This document shows, piece by piece, positions 1 to 5,234 of a stretch of DNA of 5,311 bases. The number at the start of each line of letters is the position of its first letter. Within the stretch, counting starts at the first letter, position 1. The DNA comes from Candidatus Methanovirga basalitermitum (GTDB taxonomy: Archaea; Methanobacteriota; Methanobacteria; Methanobacteriales; Methanobacteriaceae): contig JAISZW010000005.1 in NCBI GenBank assembly GCA_031284445.1, positions 1 to 5,311 on the forward strand, in the 5' to 3' direction. The notes beneath the pieces are model-generated. The model was not told the origin of the DNA. It did no database searches and saw only the letters and a list, made by a program, of their open reading frames with translations. A program made the translations under genes and the position numbers.

Positions 1-104
1 TTTTCATGGCTCTTTATATGTCTTTGTAATATTTAAATATATCATGTTCCATAAAATATCATTAAATAGGCTTTATTTTCTGATGTCCTTGGCTTAATTA
101 GTCC

Positions 105-118
105 AGAGAGAGAGAGAG
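105..118. repeat. (AG)7 dinucleotide repeat
   Basis: Seven perfect AG units are followed by an imperfect purine-rich tail to about position 128. The tract lies roughly 95 bases upstream of the consensus TATA box of the adhesin-like gene. Short dinucleotide tracts are prone to slipped-strand length change, and in bacteria such tracts near surface-protein genes can cause phase variation. Seven units is modest, and the distance to the promoter is larger than in the usual promoter-spacing switches, so a regulatory role is only a possibility. Confidence 0.8.
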
Positions 119-197
119 AAAGATAGAGCAAATGATTTATTTAAATGAATATTTTAGTGGTGTTTCAGTGATTTCTAAACTTTTCTATCAGGTTTTG

Positions 198-207
198 ATC
201 GGCCGAT
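198..207. promoter_or_regulatory. Candidate operator palindrome ATCGGCCGAT
   Basis: This is a perfect 10-bp palindrome with a six-base GC core in otherwise very AT-rich DNA. It ends three bases before the TATA box at 211-218, so it overlaps or touches the position where TFB contacts the BRE. A repressor bound there would block preinitiation complex assembly. The sequence is directly visible; the operator role is inferred from position and composition. Confidence 0.4.
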
Positions 208-210
208 AAC

Positions 211-218
211 TTTATATA
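211..218 (+). promoter_or_regulatory. Archaeal TATA box TTTATATA for the adhesin-like gene
   Basis: The octamer TTTATATA is an exact match to the archaeal box A consensus. Transcription would be expected to start about 25 bases downstream, near 238-244. That would give a leader of about 150 bases containing three hairpins before the ribosome binding site. A second, weaker AAATATAT at 304-311 could instead give a leader of about 55 bases. Which one is used cannot be decided from sequence. Confidence 0.55.
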
Positions 219-244
219 TGATGGTGAAGATATGATATAATTTA

Positions 245-332
245 CTACCAATGCTTTGGTAGCATAATCTTGAGAATTTTTATAGGTTAATAGAAATTCT
301 CATAAATATATTGTACAGTTGATAACCAACTG
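245..332 (+). other. Three consecutive hairpins in the adhesin-gene leader
   Basis: Three perfect inverted repeats follow one another. CTACCAA/TTGGTAG at 245-262 has a 7-bp stem and a 4-base loop. TGAGAATTT/AAATTCTCA at 271-302 has a 9-bp stem and a 14-base loop. CAGTTG/CAACTG at 316-332 has a 6-bp stem and a 5-base loop. If transcription starts from the TATA box at 211-218, all three lie in the 5' untranslated region, and the first sits almost at the transcript 5' end. They could stabilise the mRNA, act as an attenuator, or in part be protein binding sites in DNA. I do not recognise a known riboswitch or RNA family. Confidence 0.45.
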
Positions 333-372
333 AATAAATAGACTACACCCAAAATTCAAAAAATAAATAATT

Positions 373-380
373 GTAAGGAG
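373..380 (+). promoter_or_regulatory. Ribosome binding site of the adhesin-like gene
   Basis: GTAAGGAG contains the GGAG core complementary to the 16S rRNA 3' end. It is 4 bases from the GTG at 385 and 13 bases from the ATG at 394, so neither spacing is ideal and the site does not by itself settle the start. ATG is preferred because of codon type and because the signal peptide then begins MFKNKK. Confidence 0.6.
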
Positions 381-393
381 TTAAGTGATTAAT

Positions 394-1761
394 ATGTTCA
401 AAAATAAAAAATTAGTAGTAATGTTTCTATGCATTACACTATTAACTGGAAGTGTATCAGCTTCAAAAGTATTTAATAGAGAAAATCAAAACTTGAATAC
501 ACATGATTCTATTCAAGATATCTCAAAAACCATGACTAATGCATTAAAAGGAGACAATAACCAAATAACTATCACCCCAAAGGATAGTATACAGGAGGCA
601 ATAAATAATTGTCCTGATAATGGAAAAATAATACTCACTAAAGGAGTATACAACCAATCTGATATAGTTATCAATAAAGACATAACCATTGAAGGCAATA
701 GTAATGTGATTATAGATGCCGAAGGAAAAAATCGAATATTTGGTGTATATGGGTGTAATGTTAATATCAATAAACTAACATTAAAAAATGGAAGAGTCTC
801 CAAAGGTAATGGAGGAGCCATATATGTTAATAGTTATGATGATTATAGTAGTGTTAATCTGAAAGATTCTATTTTCATCAATAACACAGCAACTAATTAT
901 GGTGGAGCTATCTATGGTGATTCTACTGTGAGTGATTCTACTTTCATTAATAATACAGCAGGCGATAGTGGTGGAGCTATCCATAGTTTTGATAGCATCG
1001 ATGTTAGTTGTTCTACTTTCATTAATAACAAGGCAATTGTCGATGGTGGAGCCATTTATGGTTCCTCTAAGGTAAAAGTAAGTGGTTCTAATTTCACTAA
1101 CAATAATGTAGGTTATAATGGTGGAGCTATTCGTGGCGATTATGCCGTAATTGATTTTACTACTTTCACTAATAACGAAGCAAAAACTGGTGGAGCTATT
1201 GATGGTAGCCAACCTACTGTTGGAAGTTCTACCTTCATTAATAACAAAGCATTTGATGATGGTGGAGCTATAGGTGGTTATTCAACCAATATTAAAGAGT
1301 CTACTTTTACTGATAATAATGCAATTAATGGTAATGGTGGAGCTATCCGTAGTAGTGGTACCGTGAGATATTCTACTTTCACTAATAACAATGCAAGTAG
1401 TGATGGTGGAGCTATCTATGGTGTTTCTACTGTAAGTGATTCTACTTTTACTAATAATAAGGCAAGTAGTAATGGTGGAGCCATTAATGGTAATTATGGT
1501 AGTACTGTGAGATATTCTACTTTCACTAATAACAAAGCATATGATGGTGGAGCTTTTTATAGTGATTATTCTTGTAATGAGATAACAGAATCATGTTTCA
1601 CTAATAATACAGCAACTAATATTGGTGGAGCAGTCTATGTTACCAATGGCAGCTATTACAATTCTACTTTGACTGGATCTGTTTTTAATGGTAATGGGGG
1701 TGGATCTAAAGCCTTCTTTGGTTCTATCTTTTTTAAGGATTGTTCTGGTAGTGATATCTAA
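394..1761 (+). CDS. Secreted adhesin-like protein with PMP-type (GGAI/FTNN) beta-helix repeats
   Basis: This is a predicted exported right-handed beta-helix protein of 455 residues, probably acting at or beyond the cell surface in attachment; the ligand is unknown. Residues 1-23 form a signal peptide: a lysine-rich start, a hydrophobic core, and a likely cut after VSA. Residues 60-135 look like the opening of a pectate-lyase/NosD-like helix, with an SIQEAINN motif and a GVYNQSDIVINKDITIEG stretch. From residue 140 to 415 there are 12 GGA(I/F/V) motifs and 11 FxNN or FxDN motifs with a period of 23-25 residues, the signature of chlamydial polymorphic-membrane-protein repeats, which is common in Methanobrevibacter and Methanosphaera adhesin-like proteins. 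No C-terminal transmembrane helix, Ig-like, transglutaminase or pseudomurein-binding domain is visible, and the protein is short for this family. It may therefore be released, held non-covalently, or be a truncated member. GTG at 385 is an alternative start adding three residues. Family confidence is high; an adhesive role is inferred. Confidence 0.88.
   Translation: MFKNKKLVVMFLCITLLTGSVSASKVFNRENQNLNTHDSIQDISKTMTNALKGDNNQITITPKDSIQEAINNCPDNGKIILTKGVYNQSDIVINKDITIEGNSNVIIDAEGKNRIFGVYGCNVNINKLTLKNGRVSKGNGGAIYVNSYDDYSSVNLKDSIFINNTATNYGGAIYGDSTVSDSTFINNTAGDSGGAIHSFDSIDVSCSTFINNKAIVDGGAIYGSSKVKVSGSNFTNNNVGYNGGAIRGDYAVIDFTTFTNNEAKTGGAIDGSQPTVGSSTFINNKAFDDGGAIGGYSTNIKESTFTDNNAINGNGGAIRSSGTVRYSTFTNNNASSDGGAIYGVSTVSDSTFTNNKASSNGGAINGNYGSTVRYSTFTNNKAYDGGAFYSDYSCNEITESCFTNNTATNIGGAVYVTNGSYYNSTLTGSVFNGNGGGSKAFFGSIFFKDCSGSDI
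901..1660 (+). repeat. In-frame tandem repeats of about 69-75 bases within the adhesin-like gene
   Basis: The PMP-type units are conserved at DNA level as well as in protein, around GGTGGAGC(T/C)AT and TTCTACTTTCA(C/T)TAATAA. A 29-base identical segment occurs at 1363-1391 and 1507-1535, offset by 144 bases, which is exactly 48 codons or two units. The 60-base blocks 901-960 and 1405-1464 differ at only six positions and are offset by 504 bases (168 codons). All offsets keep the frame, so recombination between units would add or remove repeats without breaking the gene. Confidence 0.75.
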
Positions 1762-1775
1762 ATAAAATTATTTCA

Positions 1776-1823
1776 TTTTTTTTAATTCTATAATTAACCA
1801 TTCTTTTTCTTTAAATTTTTTTT
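1776..1823 (+). terminator. T-tract terminator of the adhesin-like gene
   Basis: Two T8 runs (1776-1783 and 1816-1823), joined by T-rich sequence, begin 14 bases after the stop codon. Archaeal RNA polymerase terminates at such runs without needing a strong hairpin. The opposite strand, which carries the end of the mobA-like gene, has no comparable T run between 1924 and about 1850, so termination of the - strand transcript is not obvious. Confidence 0.55.
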
Positions 1824-1924
1824 ATTGATGATACAGTATTGAATATTCCATTATTATAATCATAAGCCAATTTTATATGGTGAAAATTTGCATATTATGA
1901 AAATAGAGTTTCTATGTTCAAAAA

Positions 1925-2605
1925 TTATTTCAAATCATTAGGACAGTTTATATTCTTGAAATTTAGACTATCAAAGTTTTTAGTGTTAATAAAATAAGTG
2001 TTAGTATCTTTAATGATTGATTTAATATCTAATTTATTACTTTCTATATTTTTTTCAATATTATCTATTAAATTTTTATTATAAATTCCATGTAAAGGTT
2101 CTATTAAATTTAATTCAAAATTCTTATGGTTTATATGCATAAGTTTGTTTATTTCATTATCTAAGTCTGTTTTATTGTTGTGATAAGGAATTAGAATATC
2201 AAAATCATTTTTAATCCTGTTTTTTATTCTGAAAATAGATTTAATATATTTTTTAGTTATATATGGAGAATCACAAGGAATTACAAGAGAATAGCTATTA
2301 TTCGTGTTCTTTAATCCTGTCATAATCCCAGATATTGGACCTTTATTTTTAATTTCATCTTCTACAAGTTTTAGTTTATAGGAAAATTTCCCATGAAGAT
2401 AGTAATCAATTATATCCTTATATTTAGCTATTCTTTCTCTATCATTTAAAACAATTATCACTTCATCTATTTCATAGTTTAATGTCTTAAGTGTATATAT
2501 AATCATAGGTTTATCATGGATTATCATGGATCCTTTGTCTTCACCCATTCTTTTACTCATCCCTCCACATAATAAGATACATGTGGAGTGATTTTTCTTA
2601 TTCAT
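1925..2605 (-). CDS. mobA: Molybdenum cofactor guanylyltransferase-like nucleotidyltransferase (MobA family)
   Basis: MobA enzymes transfer GMP from GTP to molybdopterin, giving the guanine dinucleotide cofactor that methanogens use in formylmethanofuran dehydrogenase. The 226-residue protein is one Rossmann-like nucleotidyltransferase domain. The nucleotide-binding loop is LLCGGMSKRMGEDKG at residues 11-25, GPISG is at 89-93, and the metal-binding aspartate lies in PCDSPY (110-115). PLHGIYNK (170-177) matches the family's product-side motif. NINCPNDL (218-225) corresponds to the usual C-terminal NxNTPxDL, with Cys where Thr is common. I chose the ATG at 2605 because the protein then begins just before the nucleotide loop, as is normal. 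A TTG at 2647 would add 14 residues but has no good ribosome binding site and lies two codons after an in-frame stop. The gene is downstream of guaB, after a hairpin-rich spacer, and by eye has lower GC than guaB and mfnB. A related nucleotidyltransferase with another substrate cannot be excluded. Confidence 0.8.
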   Translation of the reverse strand: MNKKNHSTCILLCGGMSKRMGEDKGSMIIHDKPMIIYTLKTLNYEIDEVIIVLNDRERIAKYKDIIDYYLHGKFSYKLKLVEDEIKNKGPISGIMTGLKNTNNSYSLVIPCDSPYITKKYIKSIFRIKNRIKNDFDILIPYHNNKTDLDNEINKLMHINHKNFELNLIEPLHGIYNKNLIDNIEKNIESNKLDIKSIIKDTNTYFINTKNFDSLNFKNINCPNDLK

Positions 2606-2649
2606 CTTTTTTCTAAAACCTGATATTAATTTTTCTAAAGAATTCAAGT

Positions 2650-2753
2650 GTTATTTCTTTTTTTGGAATAACCTTTTGATGAAACTTAACTTGATTAAGT
2701 TAGAAAATCTTTGATTTTCTTAAACTTTTTTTAAAAGTTTCTTCTAAATTTAG
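2650..2753 (-). other. Array of five dyad symmetries between guaB and mobA
   Basis: Nearly the whole guaB-mobA spacer is taken up by inverted repeats. These are 2650-2672 (8-bp stem, one mismatch or wobble, 7-base loop), 2683-2701 (7-bp perfect stem, 5-base loop), 2702-2720 (8-bp perfect stem, 3-base loop), 2722-2740 (8-bp perfect stem, 3-base loop) and the loopless palindrome CTAAATTTAG at 2744-2753. The three middle elements are each 19 bases long and almost abutting, yet their sequences differ. Alternative pairings exist, such as GAAACTT (2681-2687) with AAGTTTC (2735-2741). On the - strand RNA no T run follows the hairpins, so this is not a textbook terminator. It could be an mRNA processing or stability element, or a leader controlling mobA. 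Confidence 0.5.
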
Positions 2754-2756
2754 TGT

Positions 2757-4238
2757 TTATTTTAATGTTGGATAGTTTGGACTCTCATTGGTTATTAAAA
2801 GGTCATGTGGATGACTTTCTTTAATACCACTTGAAGTGATTTTAACAAATTTAGCCTTCTCCTGCATAGCTTCAATATTTTTAGCTCCACAGTAACCCAT
2901 AGAAGCCTTTAAACCACCTACAAGCTGGAAAACAATATCGTTTACTTTACCTTTATAATGAACTATTCCTTCAACTCCTTCAGGCACAAGTTTCGAATGT
3001 TTCATAGGTCCTTTTATTTCTTGGAAGTATCTATCTGCACCCCCACCAAAACCACCAGTCATAGCACCCATTGACCCCATTCCACGATATTGTTTATATT
3101 TTATACCATTAATTACAGTAACAGCACCAGGAGATTCATAGGTCCCTGCAAGAAGATTACCTAACATGACAGCATTTGCACCTGCGGCAATAGCTTTAGC
3201 TATATCACCAGAATATCTAATACCTCCATCGGCAATAATAGGAACATTATATTCTTTTGCAACATCTGCAACTTGAGCAATAGCTGTAATTTGAGGTACA
3301 CCTACTCCAGCTATTATTCTAGTTGTACACATAGAACCAGGTCCAATTCCAACTTTAAGACCATCCACATCCTTAGATATTAATGCTTCAGCTGCTTCTG
3401 CAGTTGCAATATTTCCAACAATTAAATCAGCATCTACATTTTTTTTAATTGTGGAGGTAAAATTAATAACATTCATGTTATGAGCATGAGCACAGTCAAT
3501 AGCTATTATATCAGCACCTGCTTCATCTAAAGCAACGGCTCTTTTCAAATCAAAAGGTCCTGTTGCAGCAGCAACTAATAATTTCCCATTTTTATCTTTT
3601 ACAGCATTAGGATATTGTTCTTGTTCTAAAATATCTTTTATTGTAATAATTCCTACTAATTTATCATATTTTACAACAGGAAGTCTTTCTACTTTATTTT
3701 CATAAGCAATATCTAATGCTTCACTTGGAGATATTGATTCTGGAACTGTGACAACATCACAAGTCATGAAATCTTGAACTGTTTTATTAGTTTCTTCATT
3801 TAAAAAAGGTTTAAGGTCTCTTTTACTTATAATTCCAATTAATTTTTCATTTTCAAGTACTGGAAGACCACTTATATCTTCTTCATTCATTAAATCTTTA
3901 ACAGTTTCTAATGAAGATTCAGGGCTTGTGGTGACAACATCTCTTATTGTTAAATCACCAGATTTTTTAACCTTTTTAACATGTTCTACTTCGTCTTCAA
4001 GTGTCATGTTTCTGTGGATAATTCCAATTCCACCTTCTTGTGCTAATGCAATAGCAAGTTCACCTTCAGTTACTGTGTCCATGGCTGCACTCACTATAGG
4101 AATTTTCAACTTAAAATTTGTAGAAACTTTTGATTTTATATTCACATCTTTTGGTTCAACCCACGATTCATTAGGGGCAAGTAAAAAATCGTCAAAGGTA
4201 TAGGCCGTTTTAGCTTCATTTATTTTATTTAAATACAT
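2757..4238 (-). CDS. guaB: Inosine-5'-monophosphate dehydrogenase (IMPDH)
   Basis: IMPDH is cytoplasmic and normally tetrameric. It oxidises IMP to XMP with NAD+, the committed step of guanine nucleotide synthesis. The 493-residue protein is full length. The catalytic (beta/alpha)8 barrel is interrupted by two CBS domains at about residues 95-147 and 153-206. The active-site cysteine is Cys304 in GPGSMCTTR; the cofactor-side motif IDCAHAHN is at 247-254; the IMP phosphate region ADGGIRYSGD is at 336-345. The GMGSMGAM segment (386-393) leads into the mobile flap with the catalytic Arg-Tyr pair in DRYFQ (402-406). The C-terminus GIKESHPHD is typical. The DCAHAHN form, in place of the bacterial DTAHGHS, fits archaeal IMPDHs as I recall them. 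The start is the ATG at 4238, preceded by GAGG with a 6-base spacer; the in-frame ATG at 4250 has no ribosome binding site. The gene lies 32 bases after mfnB, suggesting co-transcription. Confidence 0.97.
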   Translation of the reverse strand: MYLNKINEAKTAYTFDDFLLAPNESWVEPKDVNIKSKVSTNFKLKIPIVSAAMDTVTEGELAIALAQEGGIGIIHRNMTLEDEVEHVKKVKKSGDLTIRDVVTTSPESSLETVKDLMNEEDISGLPVLENEKLIGIISKRDLKPFLNEETNKTVQDFMTCDVVTVPESISPSEALDIAYENKVERLPVVKYDKLVGIITIKDILEQEQYPNAVKDKNGKLLVAAATGPFDLKRAVALDEAGADIIAIDCAHAHNMNVINFTSTIKKNVDADLIVGNIATAEAAEALISKDVDGLKVGIGPGSMCTTRIIAGVGVPQITAIAQVADVAKEYNVPIIADGGIRYSGDIAKAIAAGANAVMLGNLLAGTYESPGAVTVINGIKYKQYRGMGSMGAMTGGFGGGADRYFQEIKGPMKHSKLVPEGVEGIVHYKGKVNDIVFQLVGGLKASMGYCGAKNIEAMQEKAKFVKITSSGIKESHPHDLLITNESPNYPTLK

Positions 4239-4244
4239 ATATTT

Positions 4245-4249
4245 CCTCA
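4245..4249 (-). promoter_or_regulatory. Ribosome binding site deciding the guaB start
   Basis: On the - strand TGAGG lies six bases before the ATG at 4238-4236. It overlaps the upstream in-frame ATG at 4250-4248, which itself is preceded only by A/T-rich sequence. This favours the 493-residue product over the 497-residue one, and the protein then begins MYLNKINEAKTAYTFDDFLL, as is usual for IMPDH. Confidence 0.7.
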
Positions 4250-4270
4250 TTTATTTTTTTATTGCAGATG

Positions 4271-4984
4271 TTAAAAATCGTTTATAAAGGTTTTTAATTC
4301 AGATACTCTGGATCTATGGATTCTACCAGTATTTCTATCTCCACCAATACAAGCAGCTCCTCTTATACCAACGACATCAGATTCAATATCTGATAATGGT
4401 TTTAATTGTTCTTTTTTAATAGAACCAGCCAAAGCAGTTTTTAAACCATAATCATGTGTTTCATCCACAAATTTCTTTAAAATGTCAATATTTAAGAAGT
4501 CAAATAAGCATTTACCATCTTTTACAGCAGTATCTAACATTGCAAAATCAGATCCAGAGTCATTAGCTATTTTAGGAATTTCTAATGGATTGACAGCACC
4601 AACACGATGAGCATCAGCATAACCAGATGCAACCACAATAGCATCTTTTTTTTTATCTTTAACAGTTTTAACAACATTTTTCATTAGATGTAATGCTTCA
4701 TCGCAGTCTTTAGTACCATACAGACCTACTTTAATATAATCTGCACCAGAAATGAGGGCACCTAAGGCAGCAAGGGATACTGTACCAGGTTTATAAGGCA
4801 CATCACCTAAAGTTGCACTTACCAAAGTTTTATCAGGAGTAATTCTTCTTATATCCTCAATTACCCATGGAAAATTAGCACCTAAAGATCCTTCTTTCGG
4901 ATTTTTAACATCAACAATATCTGCTCCACCTTCAATAGCTTCAATAGCTTCTTCATGATTAAATGGACTTATTAATAGAAGCAA
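4271..4984 (-). CDS. mfnB: (5-formylfuran-3-yl)methyl phosphate synthase (4-HFC-P synthase)
   Basis: MfnB condenses two glyceraldehyde-3-phosphate molecules into 4-(hydroxymethyl)-2-furancarboxaldehyde phosphate, the furan precursor of methanofuran, the C1 carrier of the first step of methanogenesis. The protein has 237 residues, the usual size of this TIM-barrel family (DUF556/UPF0264). The catalytic residues recalled for the M. jannaschii enzyme fall at the same numbers here: Lys27 in DIVDVKNPKEGSLGANFPW, Lys85 in ADYIKVGLYG, and Asp151 and Lys155 in LDTAVKDGK. The conserved SATLGD, VASGYADAHR, ALAGSI and GIRGAACIGGDR stretches are also present. The start is TTG at 4984, supported by a GGGGG ribosome binding site six bases upstream and by the family N-terminus. 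It is the first gene of the - strand group and its stop lies 32 bases before the guaB start. The family is essentially restricted to methanogens and other C1-metabolising organisms that use methanofuran. Confidence 0.96.
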   Translation of the reverse strand: MLLLISPFNHEEAIEAIEGGADIVDVKNPKEGSLGANFPWVIEDIRRITPDKTLVSATLGDVPYKPGTVSLAALGALISGADYIKVGLYGTKDCDEALHLMKNVVKTVKDKKKDAIVVASGYADAHRVGAVNPLEIPKIANDSGSDFAMLDTAVKDGKCLFDFLNIDILKKFVDETHDYGLKTALAGSIKKEQLKPLSDIESDVVGIRGAACIGGDRNTGRIHRSRVSELKTFINDF

Positions 4985-4990
4985 TAAATT

Positions 4991-4995
4991 CCCCC
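4991..4995 (-). promoter_or_regulatory. Ribosome binding site of mfnB
   Basis: GGGGG on the - strand, six bases before the TTG start, can pair with the CCUCC of the 16S rRNA end through one G-U wobble. It is the only G run in the surrounding AT-rich leader and supports the non-ATG start. Confidence 0.6.
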
Positions 4996-5015
4996 ATATA
5001 GACAGTAAAAATGAA

Positions 5016-5051
5016 TTTTATAAATCAATATATTCTAAGTATTATATTTAA
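5016..5051 (-). promoter_or_regulatory. Candidate promoter of the mfnB-guaB transcript
   Basis: Two TATA-like elements read on the - strand: TTAAATATAAT (5051-5041) and ATTTATAAAA (5025-5016). The upstream one would place the transcript start near 5020 and give a leader of about 35 bases. The downstream one would start transcription close to the ribosome binding site, which is less likely unless the leader is very short. In such AT-rich DNA, TATA-like words are frequent by chance. Confidence 0.4.
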
Positions 5052-5064
5052 CTAAATTAATAAT

Positions 5065-5076
5065 AACTAATTAGTT
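5065..5076. promoter_or_regulatory. 12-bp palindrome AACTAATTAGTT upstream of the mfnB promoter
   Basis: This is a perfect palindrome located 13 bases upstream of the better mfnB TATA candidate. Related words occur nearby: AACTAAATTAA at 5050-5060 and AACCAATTAA at 5088-5097. It could be a regulator binding site, but AT-rich sequence makes palindromes of this composition fairly common. Confidence 0.25.
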
Positions 5077-5197
5077 TAAAATATATTAACCAATTAATGT
5101 ATAATTTTAATTACAACTTAAACTATTTATTTTAAATATGTATTTAATTTATCATTTATAAATTTTATTAATAACTGAGTATCAATACTGTCAACCT

Positions 5198-5234
5198 AAG
5201 GGTTTCGATTTTTTTTATTTAATCGTACGACCTT
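5198..5234. other. Imperfect hairpin enclosing a T8 run
   Basis: AAGG at 5198-5201 pairs with CCTT at 5231-5234, and CGATT at 5206-5210 pairs with AATCG at 5221-5225, leaving an internal loop and a T-rich apical loop. The right arm also contains the 8-bp palindrome TCGTACGA (5223-5230). It is the most GC-containing patch in this spacer. Its function is unknown; a terminator for an unseen + strand transcript or a protein binding site are both possible. Confidence 0.3.

Larger units (their letters stand above)
1..393. other. Gene-free upstream region of the adhesin-like gene
   Basis: No convincing gene is visible here on either strand. The stretch is AT-rich. It contains an (AG)7 tract (105-118), a GC-rich 10-bp palindrome (198-207), a consensus archaeal TATA box (211-218), three perfect hairpins (245-262, 271-302, 316-332) and a Shine-Dalgarno-like site (373-380). 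The only short reading frame of note encodes 25 residues at 132-209 on the + strand. It resembles nothing I know and I do not call it. Further TATA-like words occur at about 33-43 and 304-311. The first could serve an unseen small RNA, but nothing supports a transcript there. Confidence 0.6.

Noticed and set aside
132..209. 25-codon ORF on the + strand after the AG-rich tract
   Set aside because: The upstream purines could mimic a ribosome binding site, but the product has no recognisable motif and an ORF of this length is expected by chance. It also overlaps the candidate operator.
513..1212. Two open frames on the - strand (513-821 and 781-1212) opposite the adhesin-like gene
   Set aside because: They are antisense shadows. 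The second is a low-complexity Ser/Thr/Ile-rich translation created by the repeat units, and neither resembles a protein family.
394..1925. 12-base identity ATGTTCAAAAAT at the adhesin start (394-405) and at 1914-1925
   Set aside because: It is short and AT-rich, and flanking bases do not match. It does not look like target-site duplication or recombination ends of an element.
3928..4203. Open frame of 91 codons on the + strand inside guaB
   Set aside because: It lies wholly antisense to a clear IMP dehydrogenase and has a biased, featureless composition.
2757..4238. IMPDH motif differences from bacteria (DCAHAHN, Met before the catalytic Cys)
   Set aside because: All catalytic features are present, and DCAHAHN-like sequences are, as I recall, normal in archaeal IMP dehydrogenases, so this is not evidence of altered function.
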